Source: Chryseobacterium sp. Leaf201
GTDB lineage: Bacteria > Bacteroidota > Bacteroidia > Flavobacteriales > Weeksellaceae
Assembly (NCBI RefSeq): GCF_001421435.1
Contig: NZ_LMKA01000101.1
Span: forward strand, 1 to 64,000
Length of the DNA: 64,000 nucleotides
Direction: 5' to 3'
Part shown: piece after piece, positions 36,575 through 44,199 of the stretch
Layout of the letters: each line of letters begins with the position of its first letter
Position numbering within the stretch: position 1 is the stretch's first letter
Notes under the pieces: generated by a model
Seen by the model: only the letters and a program-made list of their open reading frames with translations
Told to the model about the DNA's origin: nothing
The model's database searches: none
Made by a program: the position numbers and the translations under genes

Positions 36575-37312
36575 TTACCACGGGCTGATTCCGCTTTCAT
36601 CCTCAATATCATTGCTGTAGAACTGTCCGGTTGGTGCATATTCATCGGTTAAGGTATGCTTAATGATAAATGATGCGGCACTTTCTACGGAACCCGGCCC
36701 GCTGTGGTGGTTGAAATCCGTTGCGGTATAACCGGGATCAATGGCATTTACTTTAAAAGGCAGATCTCTCAGTTCATACGCCAGAACAATAGTGTAGGCA
36801 TTCAAAGCTGATTTGGAAGGCCCGTAAGCCGAATTTTTTACATGGTAATATTTCCAGTCCGGATCGCTGTGCAAAGTCAGTGAACCCAGTCCGGACGTGA
36901 TGTTGCTGATTCTCGGGCTGTCCGACCTTTTAAGCAGGTCCAGAAAAGTCTGGGTAATGCTGATCACACCGAAAAAATTGGTCTCAAAAACTTCTTTGAT
37001 ACCTTCTACCGGAGTTTCGGCAGCCGTTTGAGGCTGTATTCCCAGAATTCCGGCATTGTTGATCAGGAGATCCAGTTTTCCCTGTTCTTTTTCAATACAG
37101 TTTTTTGCGGCTGAAACCGATTCCGGACGGGTAACATCAATTTCAATGGCTTTGATATTTTGGAACCCTTTTTCATGTAATTCCTGTACGGCTTTTTCCC
37201 CGTTTTCAAGGCTGCGGCTTCCCAGGTACACGAACAGTCCCTGTTCTGAAAGTTGTTTTGCTGTTTCAAAGCCGATGCTTCTGTTGGCTCCTGTAATTAA
37301 TGCTGTTTTCAT
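36575..37312 (-). CDS. Short-chain dehydrogenase/reductase, second
   Basis: Classical-type SDR of 245 residues: TGANRSIG cofactor motif, LINNAG, Ser in NITSGLGSL and the YGPSK active-site pair; then IDPGYTATDFN. The Arg after strand 2 (GSRSLENG) suggests NADP(H). The frame is open to 37369, but the ATG at 37312 (MKTALITGANR) is the family-like start. A third copy of the palindromic operator (37362-37377) sits 50 bases upstream, so this enzyme is a likely target of one of the neighbouring Crp/Fnr regulators. Confidence 0.9.
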   Translation of the reverse strand: MKTALITGANRSIGFETAKQLSEQGLFVYLGSRSLENGEKAVQELHEKGFQNIKAIEIDVTRPESVSAAKNCIEKEQGKLDLLINNAGILGIQPQTAAETPVEGIKEVFETNFFGVISITQTFLDLLKRSDSPRISNITSGLGSLTLHSDPDWKYYHVKNSAYGPSKSALNAYTIVLAYELRDLPFKVNAIDPGYTATDFNHHSGPGSVESAASFIIKHTLTDEYAPTGQFYSNDIEDESGISPW

Positions 37313-37361
37313 ATTTCTTTTAATTGATGGTGTAAAATTCCGCCAATTAATCAGGATGGCA

Positions 37362-37377
37362 TTTGCCATTTGGCAAA
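37362..37377 (-). promoter_or_regulatory. Palindromic operator TTTGCC-N4-GGCAAA upstream of the second SDR
   Basis: Same core as the sites at 36507 and 39266 but with symmetric G/C at the variable position. It is 49 bases from the SDR start codon. Confidence 0.7.
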
Positions 37378-37493
37378 AAGCGATGAAAAGGTCTTAAATA
37401 ATTAGCCTGTTTAAATATAAGTCTGGAAACTCGTGATCAGGATAACCTGCAGAATTAATCTGTGACCGAAGAATCATTGGATATTTTGTCTGT

Positions 37494-38318
37494 CTAATTA
37501 TTTTTTTCCAAAACCGGAATCAGGTGTTCCCAATTCAGCTGCCTGGCAAAATCCAGAGCTGTTTTTCCGTTGTTTGCCTTTAAGTTTCTGTCAGCTCCGT
37601 TTTCCAGCAGAACTTCTACAGAACTTAAATTCCCGGCAATTGTTTCTTTATGGAGAATGGTTAATCCGTTTTCATCTGCATTGGTCATTTCATCCGGATA
37701 CTCTTTTAGAAACTTGATGAAATCTTCCTTCATATTCCTGCTCATGGGATGTTCAATCAGGTTTTCCGGCTTTTCTTTTTGTTCATAGACCACTTCTATA
37801 TCGTTAACATCCCCGAAATCAAGCTGCCACGCGCTGTCATGGTCTTTTCTTTCAGCCGGTAGCATATCAGAACGCATTTTCTGAATCGTAAACCCGCCAT
37901 ATACTTTCGGTAAAGGATCAGCAGAAGATGAAAATAATTTTGAAAGCCCCGTTGATTTCTTTGTTGCCGGAGTGATAGCAAAGAGCCAGTCGCTGATTTC
38001 ATTAAGCGGCACTTCTACGTAATCTCCGACCTGAATATTGGTTAATTCATTCGGTTCGTTAATAAGATAGCCTTTAACATAGTCGCCGTCAAAATCAATA
38101 TCATTGATCCACATATGTTCTATTATCGGACTTTCAGATGTTGGGTCTTTCTGCGAAAAAGCGACTTTCACACAGGAAACTGCCAGTGCCGGAATAATTC
38201 TTCTGTATTCCCAGGATTGTTCCCTCCAGAAATATTTAAAGGTCTGCTGGGCTTTCTGGTAAGCCTCAATCATTTCAGAATCTGCACCGTCTGCAAAAAA
38301 GATGGGATTATTTTCCAT
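37494..38318 (-). CDS. DUF2314 domain protein with C-terminal ankyrin repeats
   Basis: 274 residues. The N-terminal part carries DUF2314-type blocks (EHMWINDIDFDGDYVKGYL, VGDYVEVPLNEISDWLF; about 30-115). After a charged middle region come two ankyrin-like repeats (about 205-270; NGLTILHKETIAGNLSSVEV, then LLENGADRNLKANNGKTALD). No signal peptide. Ankyrin repeats bind proteins; DUF2314 has no known activity and is often met in proteins near polymorphic toxins and immunity genes. It stands alone, with long gaps on both sides. Confidence 0.8.
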   Translation of the reverse strand: MENNPIFFADGADSEMIEAYQKAQQTFKYFWREQSWEYRRIIPALAVSCVKVAFSQKDPTSESPIIEHMWINDIDFDGDYVKGYLINEPNELTNIQVGDYVEVPLNEISDWLFAITPATKKSTGLSKLFSSSADPLPKVYGGFTIQKMRSDMLPAERKDHDSAWQLDFGDVNDIEVVYEQKEKPENLIEHPMSRNMKEDFIKFLKEYPDEMTNADENGLTILHKETIAGNLSSVEVLLENGADRNLKANNGKTALDFARQLNWEHLIPVLEKNN

Positions 38319-38662
38319 TATTTTTAGATATTTTGTGATTTAATTGTCGGAAATTTGAAATTGAGCGCGCTGAAACCATGATCAACAGACACCCGATACC
38401 ACTTTCCTGATTACTAAAGTACGGAAAATATTTAAACGGAAGTTTGAATTAATATAAAAGCTTTCAGATGTTTTTTCCTGTATGATCACATTCTGGACAC
38501 AGAATTCAGTTTCAAATCTGTATGATTTCTGTAATTCTCTATCAGCATTATACATTTAAAACTTTTCAAGTAAAGACAGGTTAAATTATGGATTTAAACA
38601 GAATTTAAGTCAACATAATTTTAAATCTGAAGTCTGAAATCTAAGATCTAAAATCTATCAAT
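38319..38662. other. Gene-free gap of 344 bases
   Basis: No coding region, tRNA or clear hairpin was seen. The right end (38620-38660) is a short-period repeat of AAATCTRA-like units, comparable to spacers elsewhere in the window. Confidence 0.6.
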
Positions 38663-39232
38663 CTATTTAATATTCTTCCTGATTCTGCTCAAAGAAGACT
38701 GTGTTACTCCCAGATAAGAAGCAACATAGGAAAGCGGGATACGGTTGACCGCAGTAGGGTAGACCTCCAGGAATTTCAGGTATCTCGTGGTGGCATCTTC
38801 CGAAACAAGCGGGCTTCTTCTCTCTACTTTCTGCATCAGTGCCCTTGAAATAATTTTATGGACAATGGCATCAAAACCGACGATCGTCTGTAAGAGCTCC
38901 TGCCAGTCTTTCTTCTGAAAAACAATCATCCTGCAATCGGTAACTGCCTGGACATAGGCTGTAGAACAGATTCCGTTATCGAAGCTTTCCAGGTCTACCA
39001 CCAGATTGTTTTCTTCAATAAAATATTTGGTGATTTCTTCACTTTTATTGTTGTAATAGCAGACACGCAGGATGCCGTCTATATTAAAGCCTACCTGGCG
39101 CGCAATTTTCCCGGCTTCAGAGAAATATGCTTCCTTTGGAAGATCAAGTATCGTAGCTTTGGCGGCAATAAAATCCATCTGCTGCGGGTTGAGGTTCCCG
39201 AATCTTAAAATGAAATCAAACAGTTCTTTCAT
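38663..39232 (-). CDS. Crp/Fnr-family regulator, paralogue 2
   Basis: Same architecture as the regulator at 35904-36473: 189 residues, effector barrel (YYNNKSEEITKYFIEENN) and DNA-binding end (RIPLSYVASYLGVTQSSLSR). The predicted recognition helices are nearly identical (SLSRIRKNI in both), so both probably read the same site; a palindrome of that kind (39266-39281) lies 34 bases before the ATG. The sensor halves differ more, suggesting different signals. The pair may arise from a duplication that enclosed the SDR and DUF2314 genes between them. Confidence 0.9.
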   Translation of the reverse strand: MKELFDFILRFGNLNPQQMDFIAAKATILDLPKEAYFSEAGKIARQVGFNIDGILRVCYYNNKSEEITKYFIEENNLVVDLESFDNGICSTAYVQAVTDCRMIVFQKKDWQELLQTIVGFDAIVHKIISRALMQKVERRSPLVSEDATTRYLKFLEVYPTAVNRIPLSYVASYLGVTQSSLSRIRKNIK

Positions 39233-39265
39233 GAACGCAAGATAAGTAAACCCGGCTTTTTATCA

Positions 39266-39281
39266 TTTGCCATTTGGTAAA
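39266..39281 (-). promoter_or_regulatory. Palindromic operator TTTGCC-N4-GGTAAA upstream of Crp/Fnr paralogue 2
   Basis: One arm differs by a single transition from perfect symmetry. Followed after 21 bases on the minus strand by the -7-like TATCTTGC (39244-39237). Confidence 0.7.
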
Positions 39282-39385
39282 TATTTTACCGGATTCAGTA
39301 TTCGATTGTAATATTGTGTAGTACATAAGCCTGATTTTTTTTATTGATTGATAACCATATAATTAAGCTGTCTCCTGAAATCAAC

Positions 39386-39409
39386 AATACCATTCGCAAG
39401 AATGGTATT
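39386..39409 (-). terminator. Hairpin downstream of the adhesin-like gene
   Basis: Perfect 10-bp arms AATACCATTC / GAATGGTATT with a 4-base loop. It lacks a directly attached U-run on the minus strand, so it may stabilise the 3' end rather than terminate transcription on its own. Confidence 0.55.
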
Positions 39410-39473
39410 ATGATCAATTATTTTTTTGGATTATGTCTTTTAGTTCATAAAGTAGGAATTTAGCTTTGTTTTT

Positions 39474-40967
39474 TTATTTTACTGTAATGGTCATATTCGG
39501 AACAATAATATCCCCGGTAGAACCTGAATAACGCTGTGCGAATATCTCAATATAATCATTACTCAAAAGTTCCGTAGTTCCGTTGATAGGCAGTACAACA
39601 ATATCATTGACAGCAGATCCACGGCCGTATACTTTATACTGGTTCAGTACGGTGCCGTTTTTAGCAATATAAATGATGTACGTTCCTGCAGCCGGAACCT
39701 GGAATGAAACAGAACCTGAGATCTGGAAAATTCTTTTCTTTTTACCCAGATATTTCAGCCTGTTAGGCACACCGTCCGTTGAAAAACGGAATAAATTGGA
39801 GGATGTGGAAACCGAAGTCGCCGTCCCGATTTTTACAATATTACTCGGGTTGGCAGTATTGAAACTAACCCCGATTCCTGTTCCCACTGCATAATCTACC
39901 GCAAAATCACCCACTGCATTGGCATCTGTTTCCGTTGGGATTCCGGCAGCCCTTACCGTCCAGCTGTTGTTAAAATTATATCCGGGATAGGTTCCTGTAG
40001 TGTAAGCTCTTACATAACCCGCAGTATTGGTTCCTGTAAAGACAACGGATTCCAGGACGGCATCCCCCGTAATGGTAAGGCCTGTAGCAGAAACATCAAG
40101 ACCAATTGCCGAGCCGTTTACCTGACTGAAGCCTCCCTGTTTTTCAACCAGAGTAAAAGTTCCCGTTAATCTTTCATACGTTCCTGTGTTATTCCCAAAC
40201 CAGCCCATGTTGCTCAGCAGCAACTGCGTGATATTATTATAGGTAATACCGTTGGCGTTGCCTGAAAACTGGATAATGCTTGTGAATACCAGTCCGAATC
40301 CCGAAACAGTACCCACGGTATTGGAGTTGGAAACAATACAGTCTCTGAAAATCAGGTTTTGGGTGGAAGCACCGTTTAGGTTAAAAACACTGCCGCCGGG
40401 AGCACTCAGCGATAAACTCCTGATGCTGCCGCCTGTAGACCCTTCGAAAATATTACCGGAAGCACGGGTGATGATGTCATTTTCGGTATCCAGGCCATGG
40501 ATGTAGGAATTATTGATGTCAATCGGGAAATCAAAACTGATCTGCCCGTTGATTTCATATAAAGTATTGGAGTTCATTACATATCTGGATCCGCCTCCGG
40601 CAGCAAGCTCAGCAGCCAATACCGTAGCCAGGACATCTGTAGACCGTATTCTTTTAAAATTCAGCCTTGCTGTTACACCGCTGGCTATGGGAGACCAGGA
40701 TGCGGTGGTGCCAACATAGTAGAAAAACTGTTTCAGTGTGGTATCATAGACCATCAGGCCGTCTGCCGGCGAAAGTATTGCGTTCCGCTGGGTTGTGCTC
40801 ATTCTCGGGGTCAGCATCCCACGGGAGGTAGAGGCTATGTCAAGAGCAGAACTTGGGTTCGGTGTTGTTGTTCCTATTCCCACCTGCGCGTTGGCAGTGA
40901 AAGCCAGCAACAGGAATACCAGAGATAACAATCTCCCGGGATTATAAATAGTAGAAGGGTTCATCAT
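39474..40967 (-). CDS. Exported surface protein with Bacteroidota tail-fibre/adhesin-type N-terminus
   Basis: 497 residues with a signal peptide (LLSLVFLLLAFTANAQ) followed by VGIGTTTPNPSSALDI and GLMVYDTTLKQFFYY, a module that opens many Flavobacteriia surface proteins and resembles phage tail-fibre heads. The centre (about 120-400) is rich in Gly, Asn, Thr and Ser with short repeating strands, suggesting a beta-helix; the end (about 400-497) looks like a jelly-roll (VPAAGTYIIYIAKNGTVLNQ). No T9SS tail was recognised. The start may be either of two adjacent ATGs. An adhesive role is inferred. Confidence 0.75.
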   Translation of the reverse strand: MMNPSTIYNPGRLLSLVFLLLAFTANAQVGIGTTTPNPSSALDIASTSRGMLTPRMSTTQRNAILSPADGLMVYDTTLKQFFYYVGTTASWSPIASGVTARLNFKRIRSTDVLATVLAAELAAGGGSRYVMNSNTLYEINGQISFDFPIDINNSYIHGLDTENDIITRASGNIFEGSTGGSIRSLSLSAPGGSVFNLNGASTQNLIFRDCIVSNSNTVGTVSGFGLVFTSIIQFSGNANGITYNNITQLLLSNMGWFGNNTGTYERLTGTFTLVEKQGGFSQVNGSAIGLDVSATGLTITGDAVLESVVFTGTNTAGYVRAYTTGTYPGYNFNNSWTVRAAGIPTETDANAVGDFAVDYAVGTGIGVSFNTANPSNIVKIGTATSVSTSSNLFRFSTDGVPNRLKYLGKKKRIFQISGSVSFQVPAAGTYIIYIAKNGTVLNQYKVYGRGSAVNDIVVLPINGTTELLSNDYIEIFAQRYSGSTGDIIVPNMTITVK

Positions 40968-41410
40968 AATACAAGAATTAAGTAATTGCTGATTTTACAG
41001 CTGTTAATAAATTAATCTGATTAAATTTATTTTAACCTGGATTTATATTTCGGCAAATATAATAACTCATTATATGGTGGCTTATGATCGTAATCATAAG
41101 TGTTTGAATAGCAATAATTTGATTGTTGTTTACGGAGTGTTGGCAGCTATGGATAGAAATAACAGCTCAGGCAGGGCTATGACTGCATTCTTTTCAATCC
41201 GTAATCCCGGACGGATAACCGTATTTAAAATGTGATAATTTGTTGTGTTTAAATTTTAGTATTGAAGCTTTGCAGAAACTTTTAGGTTGACGTTTAGATT
41301 TAGCAGATTTAAATCCATACCAAAAATCTGCCGGAATAATTTTAAAGCAGGTTCTAAAAAATAAACAGTGAAAGTAAATTTCTTTATTGAAAAATCGAAT
41401 GAACCGTAAG
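40968..41410. other. Gene-free gap of 443 bases with a palindrome
   Basis: No gene seen. It contains a perfect inverted repeat CTTATGAT-CGTA-ATCATAAG at 41081-41100, 114 bases upstream of the adhesin-like gene, which may be an operator. The rest is AT-rich and featureless. Confidence 0.6.
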
Positions 41411-41839
41411 TTAAACGTCTTTTATAAAATCTTCATATTCATAATAAAACCTTTCAAAACCGTCCATTTTTTCCAGGAAGAATTCAAAGGTCTGCTGCCA
41501 TGTATTTTTGTTGAAAATAGAAACGCCGTATTGTTCCACCCAGATCCTGCTGATGGTTTTTCCGTTTTCCAGTGTAAAATGTTCATCTTTATGAAATTCC
41601 CCGATATAGTCTTTCAGGATGTCTTCCAGCGACCAGATTTTCTCGTAATACGCATTCCGGAAAACCTCGTCTTTCATTTCGATATCCAGGGATACCTCTG
41701 CTTTTTTATTATCTGCGTAAAATTTGAATGACATATCCTTGATTTTTGTGTCATACAGAATCCATTTCCTCGGGAAAGACTTTCCGAAAGCCGTCCAAAA
41801 TTCTTTTTTTAACTGCTGTGCTTCCTGTTTACTGAACAT
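41411..41839 (-). CDS. DUF4268-family protein
   Basis: 142 residues from the ATG at 41839 (MFSKQEAQQLKKEFW), which is the conserved beginning of this family; the frame is open to 41887, but those residues are not conserved-looking. DUF4268 proteins have a nuclease-like alpha/beta core in longer members, and the short stand-alone form is common in Flavobacteriia with no known role. Typical blocks: FWTAFGKSFPRKWILYDTK and the C-terminal WQQTFEFFLEKMDGFERFYY. It is divergent from the Rrf2 regulator, with about 130 bases between. Confidence 0.8.
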   Translation of the reverse strand: MFSKQEAQQLKKEFWTAFGKSFPRKWILYDTKIKDMSFKFYADNKKAEVSLDIEMKDEVFRNAYYEKIWSLEDILKDYIGEFHKDEHFTLENGKTISRIWVEQYGVSIFNKNTWQQTFEFFLEKMDGFERFYYEYEDFIKDV

Positions 41840-41966
41840 AAAACAAATATAGTGATTTAGCTGAAAAAAAAGGACTGATCTCTCCATCCACTGCTTCAGC
41901 CCTGCATTTTTTATCTTATAATCAATCTGCTGTCATATCTCAAACAATTTTCTTATTTTTGTTGAA

Positions 41967-42374
41967 ATGCTGTCTAAAAAATCCCAATACGCTTTTAAAG
42001 CGCTGTCATACCTTGTAGAAAAGAGAAATGACGGCCCTGTTCTTATTTCAGAAATTGCAGACCGCAAGAAAGTTCCTTTGAAGTTTTTAGAAAATATCCT
42101 GCTTGAACTTAAAAAAGCAGATATCCTGGATAGTAAAAAGGGAAAAGGCGGCGGTTACCTGTTAAAGCAAAACCCTGAAAATGTAACGCTGGCACGGATC
42201 ATCCGGCTGGTGAACGGACCAATTGCCCTGCTTCCCTGTGTAAGCCTTAATTTTTACGAGAAATGCGAAGACTGCAATGAAGATCACTGCGGACTGCATG
42301 ACGTATTAATCGAGGTACGGGATGCCTCGCTCGGTATCCTGGAAAGCAAAAATTTAATGGACCTGGTGGATTAG
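41967..42374 (+). CDS. Rrf2-family regulator next to sulfate assimilation genes
   Basis: 135-residue Rrf2 protein: winged helix (1-70; SKKSQYAFKALSYLVE, VPLKFLENILLELKKADIL, KGKGGGYLL) and a C-terminal part with four cysteines (91, 100, 103, 108) that could hold an iron-sulfur cluster, as in IscR-like members, or act as a redox or thiol sensor. It is 86 bases upstream of cysH, and a palindrome in that gap overlaps the cysH promoter. By position it is the likely regulator of sulfur assimilation (CymR/CysR-like role, inferred). A consensus -7 box TATTTTTG (41954-41961) lies only 5 bases before the ATG. Confidence 0.88.
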   Translation: MLSKKSQYAFKALSYLVEKRNDGPVLISEIADRKKVPLKFLENILLELKKADILDSKKGKGGGYLLKQNPENVTLARIIRLVNGPIALLPCVSLNFYEKCEDCNEDHCGLHDVLIEVRDASLGILESKNLMDLVD

Positions 42375-42395
42375 TTTTCCATATCGCTTAAATAG

Positions 42396-42438
42396 TAGTC
42401 TACTCATTTGGTAGGCTAATTATTTTGTCAGATATTTG
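42396..42438 (+). promoter_or_regulatory. cysH promoter overlapped by a palindromic operator
   Basis: Inverted repeat TAGTCTAC-N7-GTAGGCTA (42396-42418; one G-U mismatch). Its spacer contains a -33-like TTG (42408-42410), which stands 20 bases before the -7-like GATATTTG (42431-42438). Binding there would block the promoter. Confidence 0.65.
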
Positions 42439-42460
42439 CATCACTTCAAATGAATAAATT

Positions 42461-43153
42461 ATGATTTCAAAAGAAGATGCAGCCATATTGGAACAGCTTC
42501 CTGCAGAGGAGGGGCTTAGATTTGTATCGTTAAGATTCCCGGAAGGCGCTGTTTTTTCCACTTCACTCGGTCAGGAAGATCAGGTAATTACCGATATGAT
42601 TTTCAGGGCATCCCTGCCTGTAAAGGTCTTCACATTGGATACGGGAAGGCTCTTCAACGAGCATTATCAGTTACTCGCCCAGAACAATTCAAGATATAAA
42701 GTAAAAACAGAAGTTTATTTCCCTGATGCTTCAGATGTGGAAACCTATGTTAATGAGAAAGGCATCAACGCATTCTATCAATCTGTAGAAAACAGGAAGC
42801 AGTGTTGTTTTATCCGGAAGGTTAAACCTTTAAACAGAGCACTTGCCCGCGCCGGTATATGGATCACAGGCCTGCGTTCTGAACAGTCGGAGAACCGTGA
42901 GCGTATGCCGGTTATTGAATGGGATGAAGAACGTCAGCTGTATAAATACAATCCTCTGCTGCACTGGAGCTATCAGGAGGTTCTGGATTACCTGAAACAG
43001 CACAATGTACAGGAATTGCCTCTGCATAAAGAAGGTTTCATCAGTGTAGGATGCCAGCCCTGTACCAGAGCGGTTACCGAAGGTGAAAATCCCCGTGCCG
43101 GACGCTGGTGGTGGGAAAATTCACATAAAGAATGCGGACTGCATACCCATTAA
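42461..43153 (+). CDS. cysH: Adenylyl-sulfate (APS) reductase
   Basis: Reduces APS to sulfite with thioredoxin. PAPS/APS-reductase fold: FSTSLGQEDQVITDMIF, KVFTLDTGRLF and the tail KECGLHTH with the catalytic cysteine (226). The cysteine pairs Cys115-Cys116 (KQCCFIRK) and Cys198-x2-Cys201 (GCQPC) bind the [4Fe-4S] cluster and mark an APS rather than PAPS reductase. This fits the absence of a CysC (APS kinase) gene or domain nearby. First gene of the cysH-cysD-cysN run. Confidence 0.94.
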   Translation: MISKEDAAILEQLPAEEGLRFVSLRFPEGAVFSTSLGQEDQVITDMIFRASLPVKVFTLDTGRLFNEHYQLLAQNNSRYKVKTEVYFPDASDVETYVNEKGINAFYQSVENRKQCCFIRKVKPLNRALARAGIWITGLRSEQSENRERMPVIEWDEERQLYKYNPLLHWSYQEVLDYLKQHNVQELPLHKEGFISVGCQPCTRAVTEGENPRAGRWWWENSHKECGLHTH

Positions 43154-43170
43154 TTCTAAAATTTCAAATA

Positions 43171-44079
43171 ATGATTACCCATAAACTAGACTATCTGGAT
43201 CAGCTGGAAGCAGAAAGTATTTATATGATGCGTGAGGTGGCGGCACAGTTTGAAAAGCCGGCCCTGCTCTTCAGCGGCGGAAAAGACTCCATAACCCTGG
43301 TTCATCTGGCCATCAAAGCCTTTTCACCCATGAAAATCCCGTTTCCTTTGGTGCATATTGATACAGGACATAATTTTCCGGAAGCACTTGCCTTCAGGGA
43401 TTATTTAGCAGAAAACATCAATGCGGAACTGATTGTACGGAAAGTGGAAGATACCATCAAAGCCAGAAATCTGACAGAGCCTAAAGGGAAATTTCCGTCC
43501 AGAAACTGGCTGCAGACCCATACCCTGTTAGATACGATTGAAGAATTCCGGTTTGATGCCTGCATCGGCGGAGCGAGGAGGGATGAGGAAAAGGCAAGGG
43601 CTAAGGAGCGTTTTTTCTCTGTCCGTGACGAATTCGGGCAGTGGGATCCGAAACTGCAGCGCCCCGAACTCTGGAATATCTACAACGGAAGAATCAGCAA
43701 AGGGGAAAATGTGCGGGTGTTCCCGATTTCCAACTGGACAGAGCTTGATGTGTGGAATTATATCAAAAAGGAAAATATTCAACTGCCTCCGATCTATTTT
43801 TCGCATGATCGTGATGTGATTGAATTTGAAGGCCAGCTGATTGCGGTTTCAGATTTTATTCGTATTGATGAGCATGATACCGTTATGAATAAAAAAGTCC
43901 GGTACAGAACGGTCGGAGACATGACCTGCACGGCTGCCGTAGAAAGTGCGGCGGCAACATTGGATGACGTGGTCAGCGAGATTACAGCGTCGAGGATTTC
44001 AGAAAGAGGGGAAACCCGGATTGATGATAAGGTAACGGAAGCTGCCATGGAAGACCGGAAAAAAGGAGGATATTTTTAA
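43171..44079 (+). CDS. cysD: Sulfate adenylyltransferase subunit 2
   Basis: ATP sulfurylase catalytic subunit, making APS from sulfate and ATP. PP-loop motif FSGGKDS (about residue 36-42 region), HIDTGHNFPEALAFRD, ACIGGARRDEEKARAKER and PISNWTELDVWNYI are all typical. The ATG at 43171 (MITHKLDYLDQLEAES) is the conserved start; the frame is open to 43132 inside cysH. 302 residues is standard. It lies 17 bases downstream of cysH. Confidence 0.96.
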   Translation: MITHKLDYLDQLEAESIYMMREVAAQFEKPALLFSGGKDSITLVHLAIKAFSPMKIPFPLVHIDTGHNFPEALAFRDYLAENINAELIVRKVEDTIKARNLTEPKGKFPSRNWLQTHTLLDTIEEFRFDACIGGARRDEEKARAKERFFSVRDEFGQWDPKLQRPELWNIYNGRISKGENVRVFPISNWTELDVWNYIKKENIQLPPIYFSHDRDVIEFEGQLIAVSDFIRIDEHDTVMNKKVRYRTVGDMTCTAAVESAAATLDDVVSEITASRISERGETRIDDKVTEAAMEDRKKGGYF

Positions 44080-44199
44080 AGGAATAAGTAATCGGCAATG
44101 GGTAATAAGTAATACGAAACTTACTGCATTTGCTCAAGATGAAAAATACAGGCGGTTTAAAAATACTCATTACCAATTATTCATTATTAATAAACAAAC

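Noticed and set aside
31552-41839. Prophage or integrative element
   Set aside because: Gene content is accessory, but there is no integrase, tRNA junction, direct-repeat ends, or phage structural genes; the tail-fibre-like motif alone is common in Flavobacteriia surface proteins.
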